A program made the translations under genes and the position numbers. The notes beneath the pieces are model-generated. The model had not been told where the DNA came from. It was given only the letters and a program-made list of their open reading frames with translations, and searched no databases. Positions 1 to 10,175 of a DNA stretch of 64,000 bases are shown piece after piece. The stretch's first letter is position 1. Every line of letters starts with the position of its first letter. The stretch comes from Oegoconia quadripuncta (lineage: Eukaryota; Arthropoda; Insecta; Lepidoptera; Autostichidae), in assembly GCA_949316235.1 (NCBI GenBank), contig OX438748.1, forward strand, positions 22,561,575 through 22,625,574, read 5' to 3'.

Positions 1-390
1 CAGCCAATGAACGACAGGATTCGTAATTGGAAAATAATCACACTGCTGGACTGCGTTCGTTCATAATCACTGGTTACAAAAATTCACAAATCGCATTGTT
101 CCAACTGATTACGCGCTCGCAATTCGCGTTGTGCGCCATATGCGCACGCGGCGGGTGTGAAACACAATCAAAACACACTCGAAAAAACGCGTCTGTCGAC
201 GCTCTGTTAGCGACTCATTGGGCTGCTTCACCTATTAATTTACATTAGGGGGTTATTTCTTCCGCGTCAGTGCGTGGGCGCAATAGCTTCTTTTCATCTA
301 TTATAGGTGTTAGGGATGGACACATGGCCGATCTTTCATAATCTATCTGACAATATCATTAATCTAACGGAGAGAAATATCTAAAGATAT
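1..390. other. Intronic sequence, nothing recognised
   Basis: A slightly GC-richer block lies at 110-215. The short open frame from 27 shows no family features. No missing SCAPER exon was found here on the minus strand. Confidence 0.4.
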
Positions 391-805
391 CAAATCAAAT
401 CAAAAAGTATTTATTTCGTAGGATAAAAATTATCACTTGAAAACGTCACATTTTTTATCTTATTATTAAAGTTTTTGACATTATTGCTCATTCACAAAGC
501 TGATTCCCCAGAGAAGAACGAGCAAGAAACTCAAGGGTTGCTCTTTTAAAATAAGTTTGGGTTACAATTATATTATAGTATTGTATAATTAGGCTGAATA
601 TCGCCGAGCGGTCTATGTCCATGATTGCTTATCATCCATATAGTTAGAAATTTTATAATAGCCTTTGGTAAATAATGTCTGTTTTATGATGGTTTTGAAT
701 TTAGTTAAAGGTAAATTTTGAATGTCCACTGGAACCTTATTATAAAAGCGTATACATTGCCCGTTAAATGATTTAGTGACTTTGAGTAAACGGCTGACAT
801 CACGC
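391..805 (-). mobile_element. Family G non-LTR 3' end
   Basis: Minus-strand tail of a non-LTR ORF2 and its 3' UTR, closely matching the copy at 42034-42628. Degenerate code for YNKVPVDIQNLP...K and a YKISDYLD-like end is visible. The 3' end (TCAAAATC-type) is at 391. Confidence 0.7.
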
Positions 806-817
806 TGACTTTAACAA

Positions 818-895
818 CTTTAATAAAAAGATAAATGTGACGTTTTCAAGTGATAATTTTTATCCTACGAAATAAATATTTTGATTTTGATTTTT
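818..895 (+). mobile_element. Family G 3' terminus, inverted relative to 391-805
   Basis: GTGACGTTTTCAAGTGATAA and the following AAATAAATATTTTGATTTTG are the exact inverse of the 3' end at 391-450. Only the last 80 bases are present. Confidence 0.7.
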
Positions 896-904
896 GAATT
901 ATTA

Positions 905-1310
905 ATAAACCGACTGTGTCGGTGGCTCAGCGGTTTCGACGCTGTCTCCCAATTTCCAGGCAGGCAATGTACCAATGAGTTTCTAAATTTAATTACTTAT
1001 GTGCATTTATAGAAATGAATGGGCACGTAACTGCTGATACAGGAGATTGGAAGAAAAAGACGTACTGCGCCGATCCCAAATAAATTGGGACCAGGGCAAG
1101 GAGACGATGATGATGACTTATGTGCATTTATCCGACTGCTGAAGAAAACACCGTGAGGAAACCTAGAGATATAGAAATTCCAAGGAATGTGAAGTCCCCA
1201 ACCCGCATTGGGCCAGCGTAGTGCATTATGGCCAATACCCCCTCATTATACGAAAGAAGGACTATATCCCTGCAGTGGGATGTTTACAGGCTTGATAAAC
1301 AGTCTTCCAA
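905..1310 (+). repeat. Family Q repeat, interrupted
   Basis: The stretch with GTACCAATGAGTTTCTAAAT and the ending CCTGCAGTGGGATGTTTACAGG resembles common lepidopteran retroposon tails. Another copy is at 14280-14390. It is interrupted at 1011-1115 by an RTE fragment. Confidence 0.6.
1011..1115 (+). mobile_element. Truncated RTE-clade 3' end with 16-bp target duplication
   Basis: The 105-bp insert carries the typical lepidopteran RTE tail (GCGCCGATCCCAAATAAATT, GGGACCAGGGCAAGGAGACG) ending in GATGATGATG. The target ACTTATGTGCATTTAT occurs at 995-1010 and 1116-1131. Confidence 0.85.
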
Positions 1311-1703
1311 TAAAATTACATGGTTCTTTATTTACCATCCCACGAGTCCCACAATCCAACAATAGAAATATATGCTTGTAGCTAAAGGTTACATATCACC
1401 CCTTCACTACCAAAGTTGAGCAATCATACCAGCGCAATCAAATTCCTCGCATTCGAGAGCCCTCGAACGCTTGTCGGCAAAGATCGCTAGCGAATCGAAT
1501 TAATCACTCGATTCGATAGGTGCTTCATCTCGATAATGGCATTATGTTCTTCAGACGAGATGATAATGGGTTTGTGTTAATGGGCAGTGCACACAGTAAG
1601 GCCACAGATTCAGACACTGCATTGGCGGTCTTTGTCAACTTCAACGATAATGGAGTTCTTAAGTTATTACCAGCTATGAGCGCCAGGTGATCTGTTTACT
1701 CTT
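1311..1703. other. Intronic sequence, nothing recognised
   Basis: No repeats shared with the rest of the window and no coding signal. A few short CGAATCGA-type palindromic stretches lie at 1485-1525. Confidence 0.4.
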
Positions 1704-2024
1704 TTTTTCTTAATGCACAACGGGTTGGCACTTGACCCCAATCACACCTGATGTTACGTGAAGATGAGGTCGAAGGTGGAAGCGTACTGACCCGGAAACC
1801 TTAACACATTTGGAGGACTGGCTATCTTATCTCTGACAACCGGAATACAAAAATGCTATTAACATTGCTGCTTGACGGCAGATTTAGATAATATGGTGGT
1901 AGCTAGCCAGGCGGACATTTAAAATACCCTACCACCAACCAAACCCAGTACTTAAACATGTAACCCGCTGGGGATCAAACACACGACCACTGAATCGTAA
2001 ACCCAACGTTGTTTACATTGAGTT
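1704..2024 (-). repeat. SINE-A copy (diverged tRNA-like head)
   Basis: SINE-A is a roughly 320-bp tRNA-headed retroposon with box-B-like GGTTCGATCCCC, a CCGCCTGGCTAGCTACCACC body and an A-tail, present about 14 times here. In this minus copy the head end is diverged near 1985-2024. Confidence 0.8.
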
Positions 2025-2043
2025 CGTCAAACCACGACAAAGA

Positions 2044-2163
2044 TCATCATCATATCAAACACAAGACGTCCACTGCTGGACATAGGCCTGCCCCATAAAC
2101 TTCCAGAACGACCTACATCCAGCGAACTGAAGCGACCTTTACCAGGTCATCGGTCCACCTTAT
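2044..2163 (-). mobile_element. Non-LTR 3' end, RTE-like
   Basis: In minus orientation: CTGGATGTAGGTCGTTCTGG, then GCCTATGTCCAGCAGTGGAC and a TGATGATGAT tail. The coded pattern (RWM...GRSGSLW...QQW) is the usual end of lepidopteran RTE-like ORFs. Confidence 0.65.
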
Positions 2164-2299
2164 ACAGTAGGTACAATCTGGAATTTAAAACTACATATCT
2201 CGTTACGGGGCTAGTTGGGATAACCCAATACCCTTATTGGTAATCACTTGTAATCAGCAGACTATCGATGTCGCATAATATAACCCCACTTTGGTTCGC

Positions 2300-2770
2300 A
2301 GAGTAATGCACAGTTTAGAGTATTACTCTTATTATTTTTTTATTATAAGAACAGAAAGTAACAGGTCCTTACCTATGAAATTGGCGTTTTGTATGAAGAA
2401 TTTCATTAAGACTGTTTTCTCCATACAAACATTTTTTTTGGGAACGGCAAATCCAAATGTAGCTAAACTTTGTGTGTATTATCGGATAACATCAAGTTAA
2501 GTATAGGCAGCGTTAATTTTGAAAAGTATCTAACCGTTTTATAAAAGTTTCAGCGAATCTAAGAATTGATTGTGGGAAGCACATGACAAGAGCTCTGTTC
2601 AATTTTTTTTTATTATGTGATTTGGCCCAGAAATTAAAAAATATTTCATGTAAAACCTTGAAATTCCAAATTCCAAACAAAAAAACAAATTTGGATATAG
2701 CTTTGAAAATCGTAGAAATTGATACATATGATTGACCACGAAAAAAATCTCCAATTTCATAGATAAAGAC
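2300..2770 (+). repeat. Family L repeat
   Basis: About 450 bp shared in inverse orientation with 28010-28390, including CATACAAACATTTTTTTTGG and AAATATTTCATGTAAAACCT. No convincing ORF. Two copies lie 26 kb apart. Confidence 0.65.
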
Positions 2771-2893
2771 CCAATATTTATCTGGTTTAGGTATCTCCTA
2801 AACATTTATTTGCCTATTACAGAAACACCCAAAAATATATTATTCCACTGTCTTTCTCCTTGGTGTTCGCTAAGGTTCAATTTAAGAACAGTC

Positions 2894-3118
2894 CAGAAGA
2901 AGCGGGTTCGAATCCCGCTAGGGGCATACGTTTGTATGATGAATACAGACATGTGTTCCCGAGTTATGGATGTTTTTCATTTATACATGTATTTACTTAC
3001 AAAAAACAAATGTATTTATGTAGTTTATCAACGATCTGGTATCCATAACACAAGCTTAGATGCTTACTGTGGACCTAGATGGCGCTGTGTGTTTGTGCAA
3101 AGACATTTATTTATAGTC
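2894..3118 (+). repeat. SINE-B copy, head truncated
   Basis: SINE-B has a tRNA-like head (GGTGTAGTGGTTAGCAACT box A; GGTTCGAATCCCGCTAGGGG box B), a body with CCGAGTTATGGATGTTTTTC and the ending AGATGGCGCTGTGTG plus an ATTT-rich tail. This copy begins at box B. Confidence 0.85.
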
Positions 3119-3393
3119 CAATGGTTACAACTTATACCACTGTCTATACCACTAATGAGTCCTCACCTCACTCAGTATGGATCGTGACCTTGCGATAATA
3201 CTCTTTCAGCTGGTGCCTACCAAAAGAAAGTAAGTGTGTCTTATGTTAAAATCATGTTATATGCTGATGTGAAAAAAATAACAATCATAATGACATCGTC
3301 TACTGGTTATAATAATTTACAAAATAGCATTAAAATTGTTTTATTTCTCAGAAGAATAAATTCACAATAAAGTTTCATTTGTTTATTTATTTA
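3119..3393. other. Intronic sequence, nothing recognised
   Basis: AT-rich, no shared repeats seen. Confidence 0.35.
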
Positions 3394-3703
3394 ACATTCC
3401 GCCCGCGGCTTCGCCTGCGTGGAATAAGTTAATCGCGGATATGTTTAATTTCTTTATCCCACAGGAACTACTCACTTTATCCGGATAAAAAGTATCCCAT
3501 TTTTTTTTACGATTGACTGGATTCACGTTTGACCACAATCTCACCTGATGGAAAGTGACGATGTAATCGAAGATGAAGCACGCGATCCCAGTAAATGCCT
3601 ATTCACTCTGCTCTTGAAGATCCCAAGGTTGTATCCCTGTCTTAATCCACGGTATATTCTACCGATATACCAAATTCAAACTTTCGCGTTTATAACGTTA
3701 GTT
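3394..3703 (-). mobile_element. Helitron fragment, interrupted
   Basis: In minus orientation it begins near TATAAACGCGAAAGTTTGAA, has ACTTTTTATCC and ends GGCGAAGCCGCGGGCGGAAT, the usual ends of lepidopteran Helitrons. A family F tail is inserted at 3499-3630. Confidence 0.75.
3499..3630 (-). mobile_element. Family F non-LTR 3' tail inserted in Helitron
   Basis: Minus-strand tail: AACCTTGGGATCTTCAAGAG ... CATCAGGTGAGATTGTGGTC, then an A-tail. The flanking GTATCCC repeats at 3492-3498 and 3631-3637 are the target duplication. Confidence 0.8.
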
Positions 3704-3845
3704 ACATAACATTCGCTAATACCTAGTAAATACAATTACAGTCCTTCAGATCTACACACTAGACGCTAATGAACAATATTCCCCAATCTAACTATAACAT
3801 AATATCCACTATACCAAACATTCGAGTCTATATCCTTAGCATTCT

Positions 3846-4050
3846 GCTACTTATTTTTTTTTTTTTTTTTTTTTAATATGTTGAGGGCGGCAAACGAGCA
3901 TGCATATTTACGTTGTGCATCTTAAGTAATGTTTATACGTATGCTGGATGAGGTTTTTACCGTAAGGGAAAATATAGGGGATATTAGGTAAGTGAAATAG
4001 AAGTTATTGGCATAGGTAGTTTAATTATTTTTTTTTCAAAAACGCACGCG
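3846..4050 (+). repeat. Family K repeat
   Basis: Starts after a 20-base T-run. Shares CCGTAAGG...ATTAGGTAAGTGAAATAGAA and GTTATTGGCATA with 25936-26020 and, inverted, with 26680-26755. Confidence 0.55.
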
Positions 4051-4208
4051 CCGTCCGGATTTTGATATGCGACTGGCGGGAATCGTAGGGTACCGATCAT
4101 GCGAAATTTATTTACAACTCATATTTTATCCAAGTTTTCGTGGCTTTCTTATCTCTGACCACCGGAAAACAACAATGCTATTGTTGTTAGGCGGCAGACT
4201 TAGATGGG

Positions 4209-4672
4209 ATGGTAGTAGTAAGAAGGGTTATTACAGGATAGATGATTATTTAGGCGATAAGGAGGTCTGGTGTTAGCTGGTCGTTATGTTAATTGCTATT
4301 GTTTTGTAATATGTAATATAAAATGTAATATTATTGTAAAGATGGAAACAAATTGAAAAGATGTGTTGTTGCGGAGTTTCTTGTCGCTTCTTCTCCCTAA
4401 CCGGTTTTTCCCGACACTTACAACCTTGGGATCTTCAAGTCTAGAGTGAATAGGCATTTACTGGGTGCGCGTGATACATCTTCGGCTACATCGTCACTTT
4501 GCATCAGGTGAGATTGTAGTCAAACGCGAAACCAGTTTTTAATAAAAAAAAAAAAAAAAAACCATAACACCTTGTGAAGCGATGTAGTTTAAAAAAAAAT
4601 AACATGTTGACTTTCAATAAGTGATATTTTTGTATCCTACATTGAATAAAATATTTTTGATTTTGATTTTTG
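4209..4672 (+). mobile_element. Family P non-LTR 3' tail, interrupted by family F
   Basis: Encodes the end GYYRIDDYLGDKEVWC as at 51045-51110, then a 3' UTR with GCGGAGTTTCTTGTCGCTTC and a TTTTGATTTTGATTTTTG end. Family F sits inside at 4403-4559. Confidence 0.8.
4403..4559 (+). mobile_element. Family F tail inside family P
   Basis: CAACCTTGGGATCTTCAAGT ... CATCAGGTGAGATTGTAGTC ... A-tail. AACC at both borders (4399-4402, 4560-4563) is compatible with a short target duplication, and the intact P copy at 50.9 kb has the uninterrupted site. Confidence 0.75.
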
Positions 4673-4725
4673 TATCGTAGCTAGCCAGGCGGACATTTAA
4701 AATACCATCCCACCAGCAAAGGCGA

Positions 4726-5160
4726 ATGTCAAAAATTCACCGCTCTGAACGTTAGCCTACTCTGTACGGAAGATCATAGGGTCCATATGGTCACAATAGC
4801 GGCGGATCGTGTCGCCGTACGCACATGTTCGTGCGCGAACTCATTCCCTAAGTGCACCATTCATCGTTCTATCGAGTAACAAATAAAGAAAGGGAAGTTT
4901 GAGGATATTCACAACACTTTCGATTGTTTAATTTGGAGGTAAACTAAACCGTTTTTAACCCCCGACGCAAAAGGATGTTATATAAGTTTCATCGCTGTGT
5001 GACTGTGGCACCGTAGGTCTTAAATGGGTGATCCGATTTGGATGCGGTTATTTCTATTTAAAAGCAGGTTTTCCAGCGGTAGTCCAAAATGTTTTATTAT
5101 AATCGGTTCAGCCGTTTTGTTTTGATCACTTGTTATCGGGAGCTTTCGAAATTTTTAATT
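4726..5160. other. Intronic sequence, nothing recognised
   Basis: No coding signal on either strand and no repeat shared within the window. Confidence 0.4.
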
Positions 5161-5164
5161 CAGA

Positions 5165-5385
5165 GTTATACAGGCTGAATTTGAATTAGTGTAATTCCCA
5201 TTAGCTGGTGACGCGACAACTTTCCCCAAGGAAACAGCCGAATTCGATCAAAACAAAGTAAACCATTCTGAAACCACCTTTAGTATGGAAGTCCCAACAA
5301 TTTTCTGCTGAATTCGGCTATGGTGCCTAGTGGAAACTTGTTCGTATAGTCAGAAGAGGAGTCACCAGCCGAAAATTGTTGAGTT
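5165..5385 (-). repeat. MITE-J copy
   Basis: MITE-J ends in CAGGGTGAATTTGAATT-like sequence, carries CCAGTTAATGGGAATTACAC and an internal inverted repeat AAAGTAAACCATTCTGAAAC / its inverse. Other copies: 10434, 11380, 17346, 41928. Confidence 0.65.
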
Positions 5386-5389
5386 TTTA

Positions 5390-5480
5390 TCACGTCAATA
5401 AGGTTTCGGCACGTAAAAAGAATAAAATCGACCAATATCTTCCCGTGGGTGTCATAAAAGCCGACTATAGGTCTTTCATC
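5390..5480 (+). repeat. Family M repeat
   Basis: CTTCCCGTGGGTGTCATAAA and the preceding TTTCGGCAC stretch recur at 44270 and, inverted, at 52925-53045. This is a common lepidopteran non-LTR-derived segment. Confidence 0.55.
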
Positions 5481-5684
5481 TTGCATTTACGCATACAGCC
5501 ACGTGAATGCAATTTGTACTATAAGCAAAGAGATTTTGGTATGCCAAGAATGATAAAAGAGATCCAATCAGAGAGTATATAATAACCCCGGCACGCCGTT
5601 TCATAAAACATTGCTGGAGCGTTGTAATGTTTCAATTTCAAAAAACGCTTCTGTAATGGATTTATTTTTCGCTGTCCGTAAATT

Positions 5685-5895
5685 AGATAGATAGATAGAT
5701 AGATAAAGCCTCTATTTGATTCCACAGTCACACACATACATTTAGCTTATACATATTGATACACAGATAAGGTAACACATCAACAACAATAACATAATAT
5801 TGTAACACTAACGCATGTGTGTGCTGCAGCAGTACAAATGGGTCATAGCTCAGTGTATTAGATTGCTCATTGAGCAAAACACTGATTTTCAGCTA
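5685..5895 (-). repeat. Family I retroposon with GATA tail
   Basis: The GATAGATAGATAGATAGATA tail lies at the low-coordinate end. The body, with TGTGTGCTGCAGCAGTACAA and ATGGGTCATAGCTCAGTGTA, also occurs at 17741-17950 and 52331-52536. Confidence 0.7.
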
Positions 5896-6416
5896 TCCCC
5901 TAAGGAGCAGAGCAACTTGAAACCTAAACCAGAGGAAACAGAAAGTATTACTTCGCGTATTCTTTTTTCGAAAGTAATCACAATATTTCCATGCATATTT
6001 GAGAAAATATTATTTAATGTGTATGTGTGTGGCTGGAGAAACAAATAAACGTTTATTTATCTATTTGGGTTACATTTGATATTAGGATTTCCGCTAACCA
6101 CAACACTGGGGTTAAGCAATAGCAGATACTTTAACAGCTCCCTCATTATTTAACTAGAATTCTGTCTGCTTTTCCCCCGCACTCCGCACAAAACAAGGTC
6201 TGTAACAGCATTACGATAGCAGCTCATTCAGTTACAGTACTGACGTAATCTAATTTGTCTAATGCACTCGCGCCCCCACGTAATTGAGGGGGGGAGGGGG
6301 GTTTGTAGAGGGGATAGTAGAGTTGATAGTTTGAAGGTGTAAGTTTTATGTAAAGTTAGAATACCTTATAGTCACGTCATTATTTACTTAGTTTGGGTAT
6401 TAAGTGAACAATAATA
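5896..6416. other. Intronic sequence with a G-rich run
   Basis: A G-rich stretch (GGGGGGGAGGGGGGTTTG) lies at 6287-6305. Otherwise nothing recognised. Confidence 0.4.
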
Positions 6417-6417
6417 T

Positions 6418-6682
6418 AATAAATAAATATCCTTAGACATACACACAGCGCCATCTAGTTCCACAGTAAGCAACTATAGGCTTGTGTTGTGGATACCAGA
6501 AGGTTGATATATTACATATATACATATTTTTTTGTAAATAAATACTTATTATAAATGAAAACATCCATAACTCGGGTACACATGTTCGTATTCATCACAC
6601 AAACATATGCCCCTAGCGGGATTCGAACCCGCAACCTTTTGGTATAGTGGTCAGAGTTGGTAACCACCACACCAAACATGTC
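6418..6682 (-). repeat. SINE-B copy, full length
   Basis: Minus orientation, from the GCGCCATCTAGTTCC end to box B and the ACCAAACA head; the tail TTATTTATTATT lies at low coordinates. Confidence 0.85.
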
Positions 6683-6772
6683 GTCAAATCGTCAACAATG
6701 AAACCATGAACAAAAATGATTGCAATCTTTAAATAGATGTGAGAGAAAGTCGAACAAGTGCGTACACATATA

Positions 6773-7130
6773 CAGGGTGTCCCAAAATTAGGCCGTCACG
6801 CTGACACCGGAGGTAGATGGACTTAAGGCGCATCAAATAAGCTTAACATGCCCATAGAAATGTGTAATGAGTATTGAGTATTTTTTTTTCGTGGTAGCTG
6901 CTCAAAGTCGAGCTATTGTTTTTTAGAGAGAATAAAAGTTGACTTTGACAATAAATTTGTCGATGTTTCACTTTAATCATCGACTAATAATGTTCGCCAC
7001 ATCATAAGTAACTATCGACCAAGCCGTAAACGTATTTTTATTTTAAATAAACAGTTTTTTAAAAGCTCTCTGATACAAAAATCATCAAAAAGTGGTATTT
7101 TTTTCAAAAATCAATGAAACTGGTTATACT
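6773..7130. other. One end of a CAGGGTGTCCC-type DNA element
   Basis: TACAGGGTGTCCCAAAATTA has the form of a mariner-like terminal repeat beside TA. I did not find the matching opposite end, so the element is either truncated or the resemblance is incidental. Confidence 0.35.
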
Positions 7131-7147
7131 CAATATACTTCTTTTCG

Positions 7148-7362
7148 AACCCGCGATGGGTTCGAATCCCGCTAGGGGCATATGTTTGTATGATGAATAC
7201 AGACATGTGTTCCCGAGTTATGGATGTTTTTCATTTATGTATTTATTTACGAAAAAAAAAATGTATTTGTGTAGTTTATCAACCATCTGGTATCCATTAC
7301 ACAAGCCTAGATGCTTACTGTGGACCTAGATTGCGCTGTGTGTGTAAAGATATTTTATTTCT
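7148..7362 (+). repeat. SINE-B copy, head truncated at box B
   Basis: Starts at GGGTTCGAATCCCGCTAGGG and continues through the standard body to a T-rich tail. Confidence 0.8.
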
Positions 7363-7387
7363 ATTTTTTTTATAAAGAAACAAATAT

Positions 7388-7465
7388 ACTTTTTTTTAAT
7401 GCACAACGGGTTGGCACTTGACCTCAATCACACCTGATGTTAAGTGAAGATGAGGTCGAAGGTGG
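7388..7465 (-). repeat. SINE-A 3' fragment
   Basis: Only the 3' 75 bp (GCACAACGGGTTGGCACTTG ... GAGGTCGAAGGTGG) is present. Confidence 0.75.
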
Positions 7466-7734
7466 ACCTGTCTGTATTTCGACATTCAATGACTACCACA
7501 TGGAATGCCGCGAGGAATAAACCCTCGTTAAATACACAGTTGGGTAGTCATCGGTATTATGTTACAGACACATTATAGTCCAGTAAGAATACGCAATTTT
7601 TGTGGTGTAACTTCCTATATAATTTTAAAGCTCCTGATTTCTGTAGAAGGGTAAAGTACCCATCAGTAATCAAAAAAAAAATGCTGCTGTAGCTGCTTTA
7701 GTATAATATAGGTATTTAGTTATAAAACCTACAA

Positions 7735-8254
7735 TGGTGTCGATTCGGATGTACACCAACTAAACTAAAATAAGTTTTTATTTATTTTATTTATTTATTT
7801 ACATAGAATCAACAGAATTATTGCAGAAATTATATTATAATAAACTAATGCCAAACTTATGCCAATTAGTGATTCTCTTATGTTACCGACAATGGTTATC
7901 GTTATAATTGAGTGGGTAAACGTTTTAATTATATTACAAGAAAATTTGTACTTTGACGTTATTGTTATTATATAGGCATCAATAAAACAATCCTCAGTAA
8001 TATACGAGTCGTTATGTTAGTGAGTCCAAATTGCGTAGTGTTAAAAGTCAAAATAAAAGAATTAAGTAATATAAGCCAAATAAAAATGTCAAAACTATAT
8101 ATCTATGTAACAATTAACTAATAAAAATAATGATGAAATACAATAAGTAATTTTAAAGTAGTACTGTCTCTTTCTCCCTGGAACAGTACGATGCGACGAC
8201 ACCACTCCTAAACTGGTTTTAGTTTAGTTAGTATATACATCCGAATCAACACCA
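7735..8254. mobile_element. MITE-D copy carrying a family E insertion
   Basis: Terminal repeats TGGTGTCGATTCGGATGTAC at 7735 and the inverse ending at 8254; a typical empty copy is about 142 bp. Family E is inserted at 7776-8141. Confidence 0.85.
7776..8141 (-). mobile_element. Family E retroposon inserted in MITE-D
   Basis: 366 bp with a T-rich (TTTATTTATTTA) low-coordinate end, i.e. an A-rich tail on the minus strand. Target duplication AATAAGT at 7769-7775 and 8142-8148. Shares ACATAGAATCAACAG and TGAGTGGGTAAACGTTTTAA with 27009-27188. Confidence 0.85.
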
Positions 8255-8342
8255 ATATTAAATTAACGTTACCACTATGAACTTCATTGCGTTGTAGAAG
8301 ATGCTAAGATCTCCTAAAACAATTTTCTAAATCATCAATCAT

Positions 8343-8484
8343 TGATGTCGATTCGGTTGCACACGAACTAAACTAAAACCAGATTTAGACTGGTGTTGTC
8401 ACGTTATATTGTTCCAGCGAGAAAAAGACAGACCTACTTTAAAATTAGTTTTAGTTTAGTTTGCGCACAACCGAATCGACACCA
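8343..8484. mobile_element. MITE-D copy, full length
   Basis: 142 bp with inverted ends TGATGTCGATTCGGTTGCAC / inverse at 8484. Internal GTTCCAGCGAGAAAAAGACA matches the other copies. Confidence 0.85.
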
Positions 8485-8637
8485 ATGTCTACTTTATATT
8501 TTCTAAAAATAGTTTGCCCTCGATTAAATTTTTCATGAAGGTAAAAAAGTTATTGATCGATTTTTTTAAATAGTTACAGTTGTTCTAAGTATATTCTCTG
8601 ACGCAATGAAATTCACAGTGGTAATTTTAATCATATA

Positions 8638-8722
8638 ATCTATGTCTTGTCGTACCAAGAGGTTAAATAGAGGCCGGAAAGTAGAGAGACGTGGTCATTA
8701 CCATACCGACAACACGACCGTT
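8638..8722 (+). mobile_element. RTE-like fragment
   Basis: GTCGTACCAAGAGGTTAAAT and AAAGTAGAGAGACGTGGTCA match, inverted, the 3' part at 22970-23030. Confidence 0.55.
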
Positions 8723-8726
8723 TTTT

Positions 8727-9031
8727 TCCCCAACGGGTTAGCACTTGACCTCAATCACAAGTGATGTTAAGTGAAGATGAGGCCGAAGGTGGTAGCGTAC
8801 TGACCGGGAAACCCCAACACATTTGGGGGACTGGCTATCTTATCTCTGAAAACCGGAACACAACAATGCCATTAACATTGTTGTTTGGCGGCATTTAGAT
8901 AAGATGGTGGTAGCTAGCCAGGCGGACATTTAATATGCCCTACTACCAACCAAATGTACCCCGCTGGGGATCGAACCCGCGACCTCTGAAACGTAAACGC
9001 AAAGTTATTTACATTGAGCCACGGAGGCGGT
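8727..9031 (-). repeat. SINE-A copy
   Basis: Minus orientation, complete from A-tail to CCGCCTCCGTGGCTC head, with box B GGGTTCGATCCCCAGCGGGG. Confidence 0.88.
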
Positions 9032-9317
9032 TAAAAAAACCGTAAAATTGAAGAAGTCTATGTTCTATTACTAAATATCTATATTGTATCTAGACTTTTT
9101 TTATTCTTTATCCAACAACTATTCAAAAAATCACGGCCTTTAAAATTATCGGAAGTTAGAAGTGTATCCATACTGGACTATTATTTGGATGCGCCAGTCG
9201 TTCGCAACTGCGTCAATATTTGACATTTTGTCGATGCGAGACACGACTATCGGATATCATGGCCACTGACGATCCCCAGTTGAAACTGTCGGTAATATTC
9301 GCGACAACTGTATAGCG

Positions 9318-9690
9318 ATAACTAAAGATCTTAGCATACGTGACGTGTTTATTCTCGTGCCGGACGGAACGGGACGATTTTTTGACATCGTTGCATTTAA
9401 AAACATAGCAATAAAATACACGTGGCGAGAAACACGGGCGGAACGGGACGGCAATAGAAAAAACATCGTTATGGCATCTTCTTCATCTAATACTACGGCA
9501 ACCATTGCTAGTTCTTCAAAAGTAAAATCGAACATTTTGTGCTGAAATATGGTTGCGGCACTAGCACGACTATCGTTGAACACCGTCCTGTACGTATGTT
9601 TTAAAACCACTTTCACGTTAGGAACTATACCTGTCCCGTCTCCGTTCCGTCCGAGAAATTACCCGTCACGTATGCTAAGACCTTTAGACA
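9318..9690. mobile_element. TIR element with a short transposase-like fragment
   Basis: CTAAAGATCTTAGCATACGT at 9318 and its inverse near 9690 extend for about 50 bp (CGGACGGAACGG in both arms). A minus-strand frame includes MFDFTFEELAMVAVVLDEED, reminiscent of Harbinger-type protein N-termini. The class is not certain. Confidence 0.6.
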
Positions 9691-9710
9691 ATACTTAATT
9701 CTACCACCAC

Positions 9711-10175
9711 CAACTCTACACCGCTTTACTCAGATATCATACATATTGTTAAAGGACTTTGCCACGACAATTTGGAAGGAGTATTTTGACGAGCGATCTC
9801 GATGTAAGGGGATATGGTACAAAACAATCCAACCTCAGCCTTTTCATAGCCCTTGGTTCGGAGATGCTGATATGAGCAGGACAAACATTGTCACGGCCTT
9901 CAGGCTTCGATCAGGACATATTCCACTAAATAGTTTTCGGATACTTAATGGGTAAAATACCATCACCGCATTGCACGGAATGTGGGGTCACAGAAGACGT
10001 GTATCATATTTTAAGGGAATGTGTCCGGAACGATGCTGAAAGAAGGCAACTTCAAATAGCATATAATTTGTTTGAGATAGGAGGTTGTAACAGTGTCTTG
10101 GCGTCCCCAAACTCGATGATGGCCAGGATGCTGTACAACATTGTGAATCTAGGTATTAAGCGGCGGTGATGGGGT
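9711..10175 (+). pseudogene. C-terminal end of a non-LTR ORF2 (frameshifted)
   Basis: Two overlapping frames read FRLRSGHIPLNSFRILNG and, shifted by one, MGKIPSPHCTECGVTEDVYH then ILRECV. The LRSGH...CxxCG...ED.YH.L..C pattern is the Cys/His finger after the RNase H region in R1/I/Jockey-group ORF2. The shift at about 9948 inactivates it. Confidence 0.8.

Larger units (their letters stand above)
4143..4722 (-). repeat. SINE-A copy split by a family P LINE tail
   Basis: SINE-A body is present at 4143-4208 and resumes at 4676-4722 (GTAGCTAGCCAGGCGGACAT). Between them lies family P (4209-4672), itself split by family F (4403-4559): three levels of nesting. Confidence 0.75.

Noticed and set aside
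2894..3118. tRNA-like box A/box B sequences (many SINE heads)
   Set aside because: Each is attached to a repeated SINE body and none folds into a full tRNA cloverleaf, unlike 44793-44865.
5688..5706. GATA repeat as a satellite or CRISPR-like array
   Set aside because: It is the short tail of family I retroposons, and the same tail occurs at 17743 and 52515. There are no spaced repeats.
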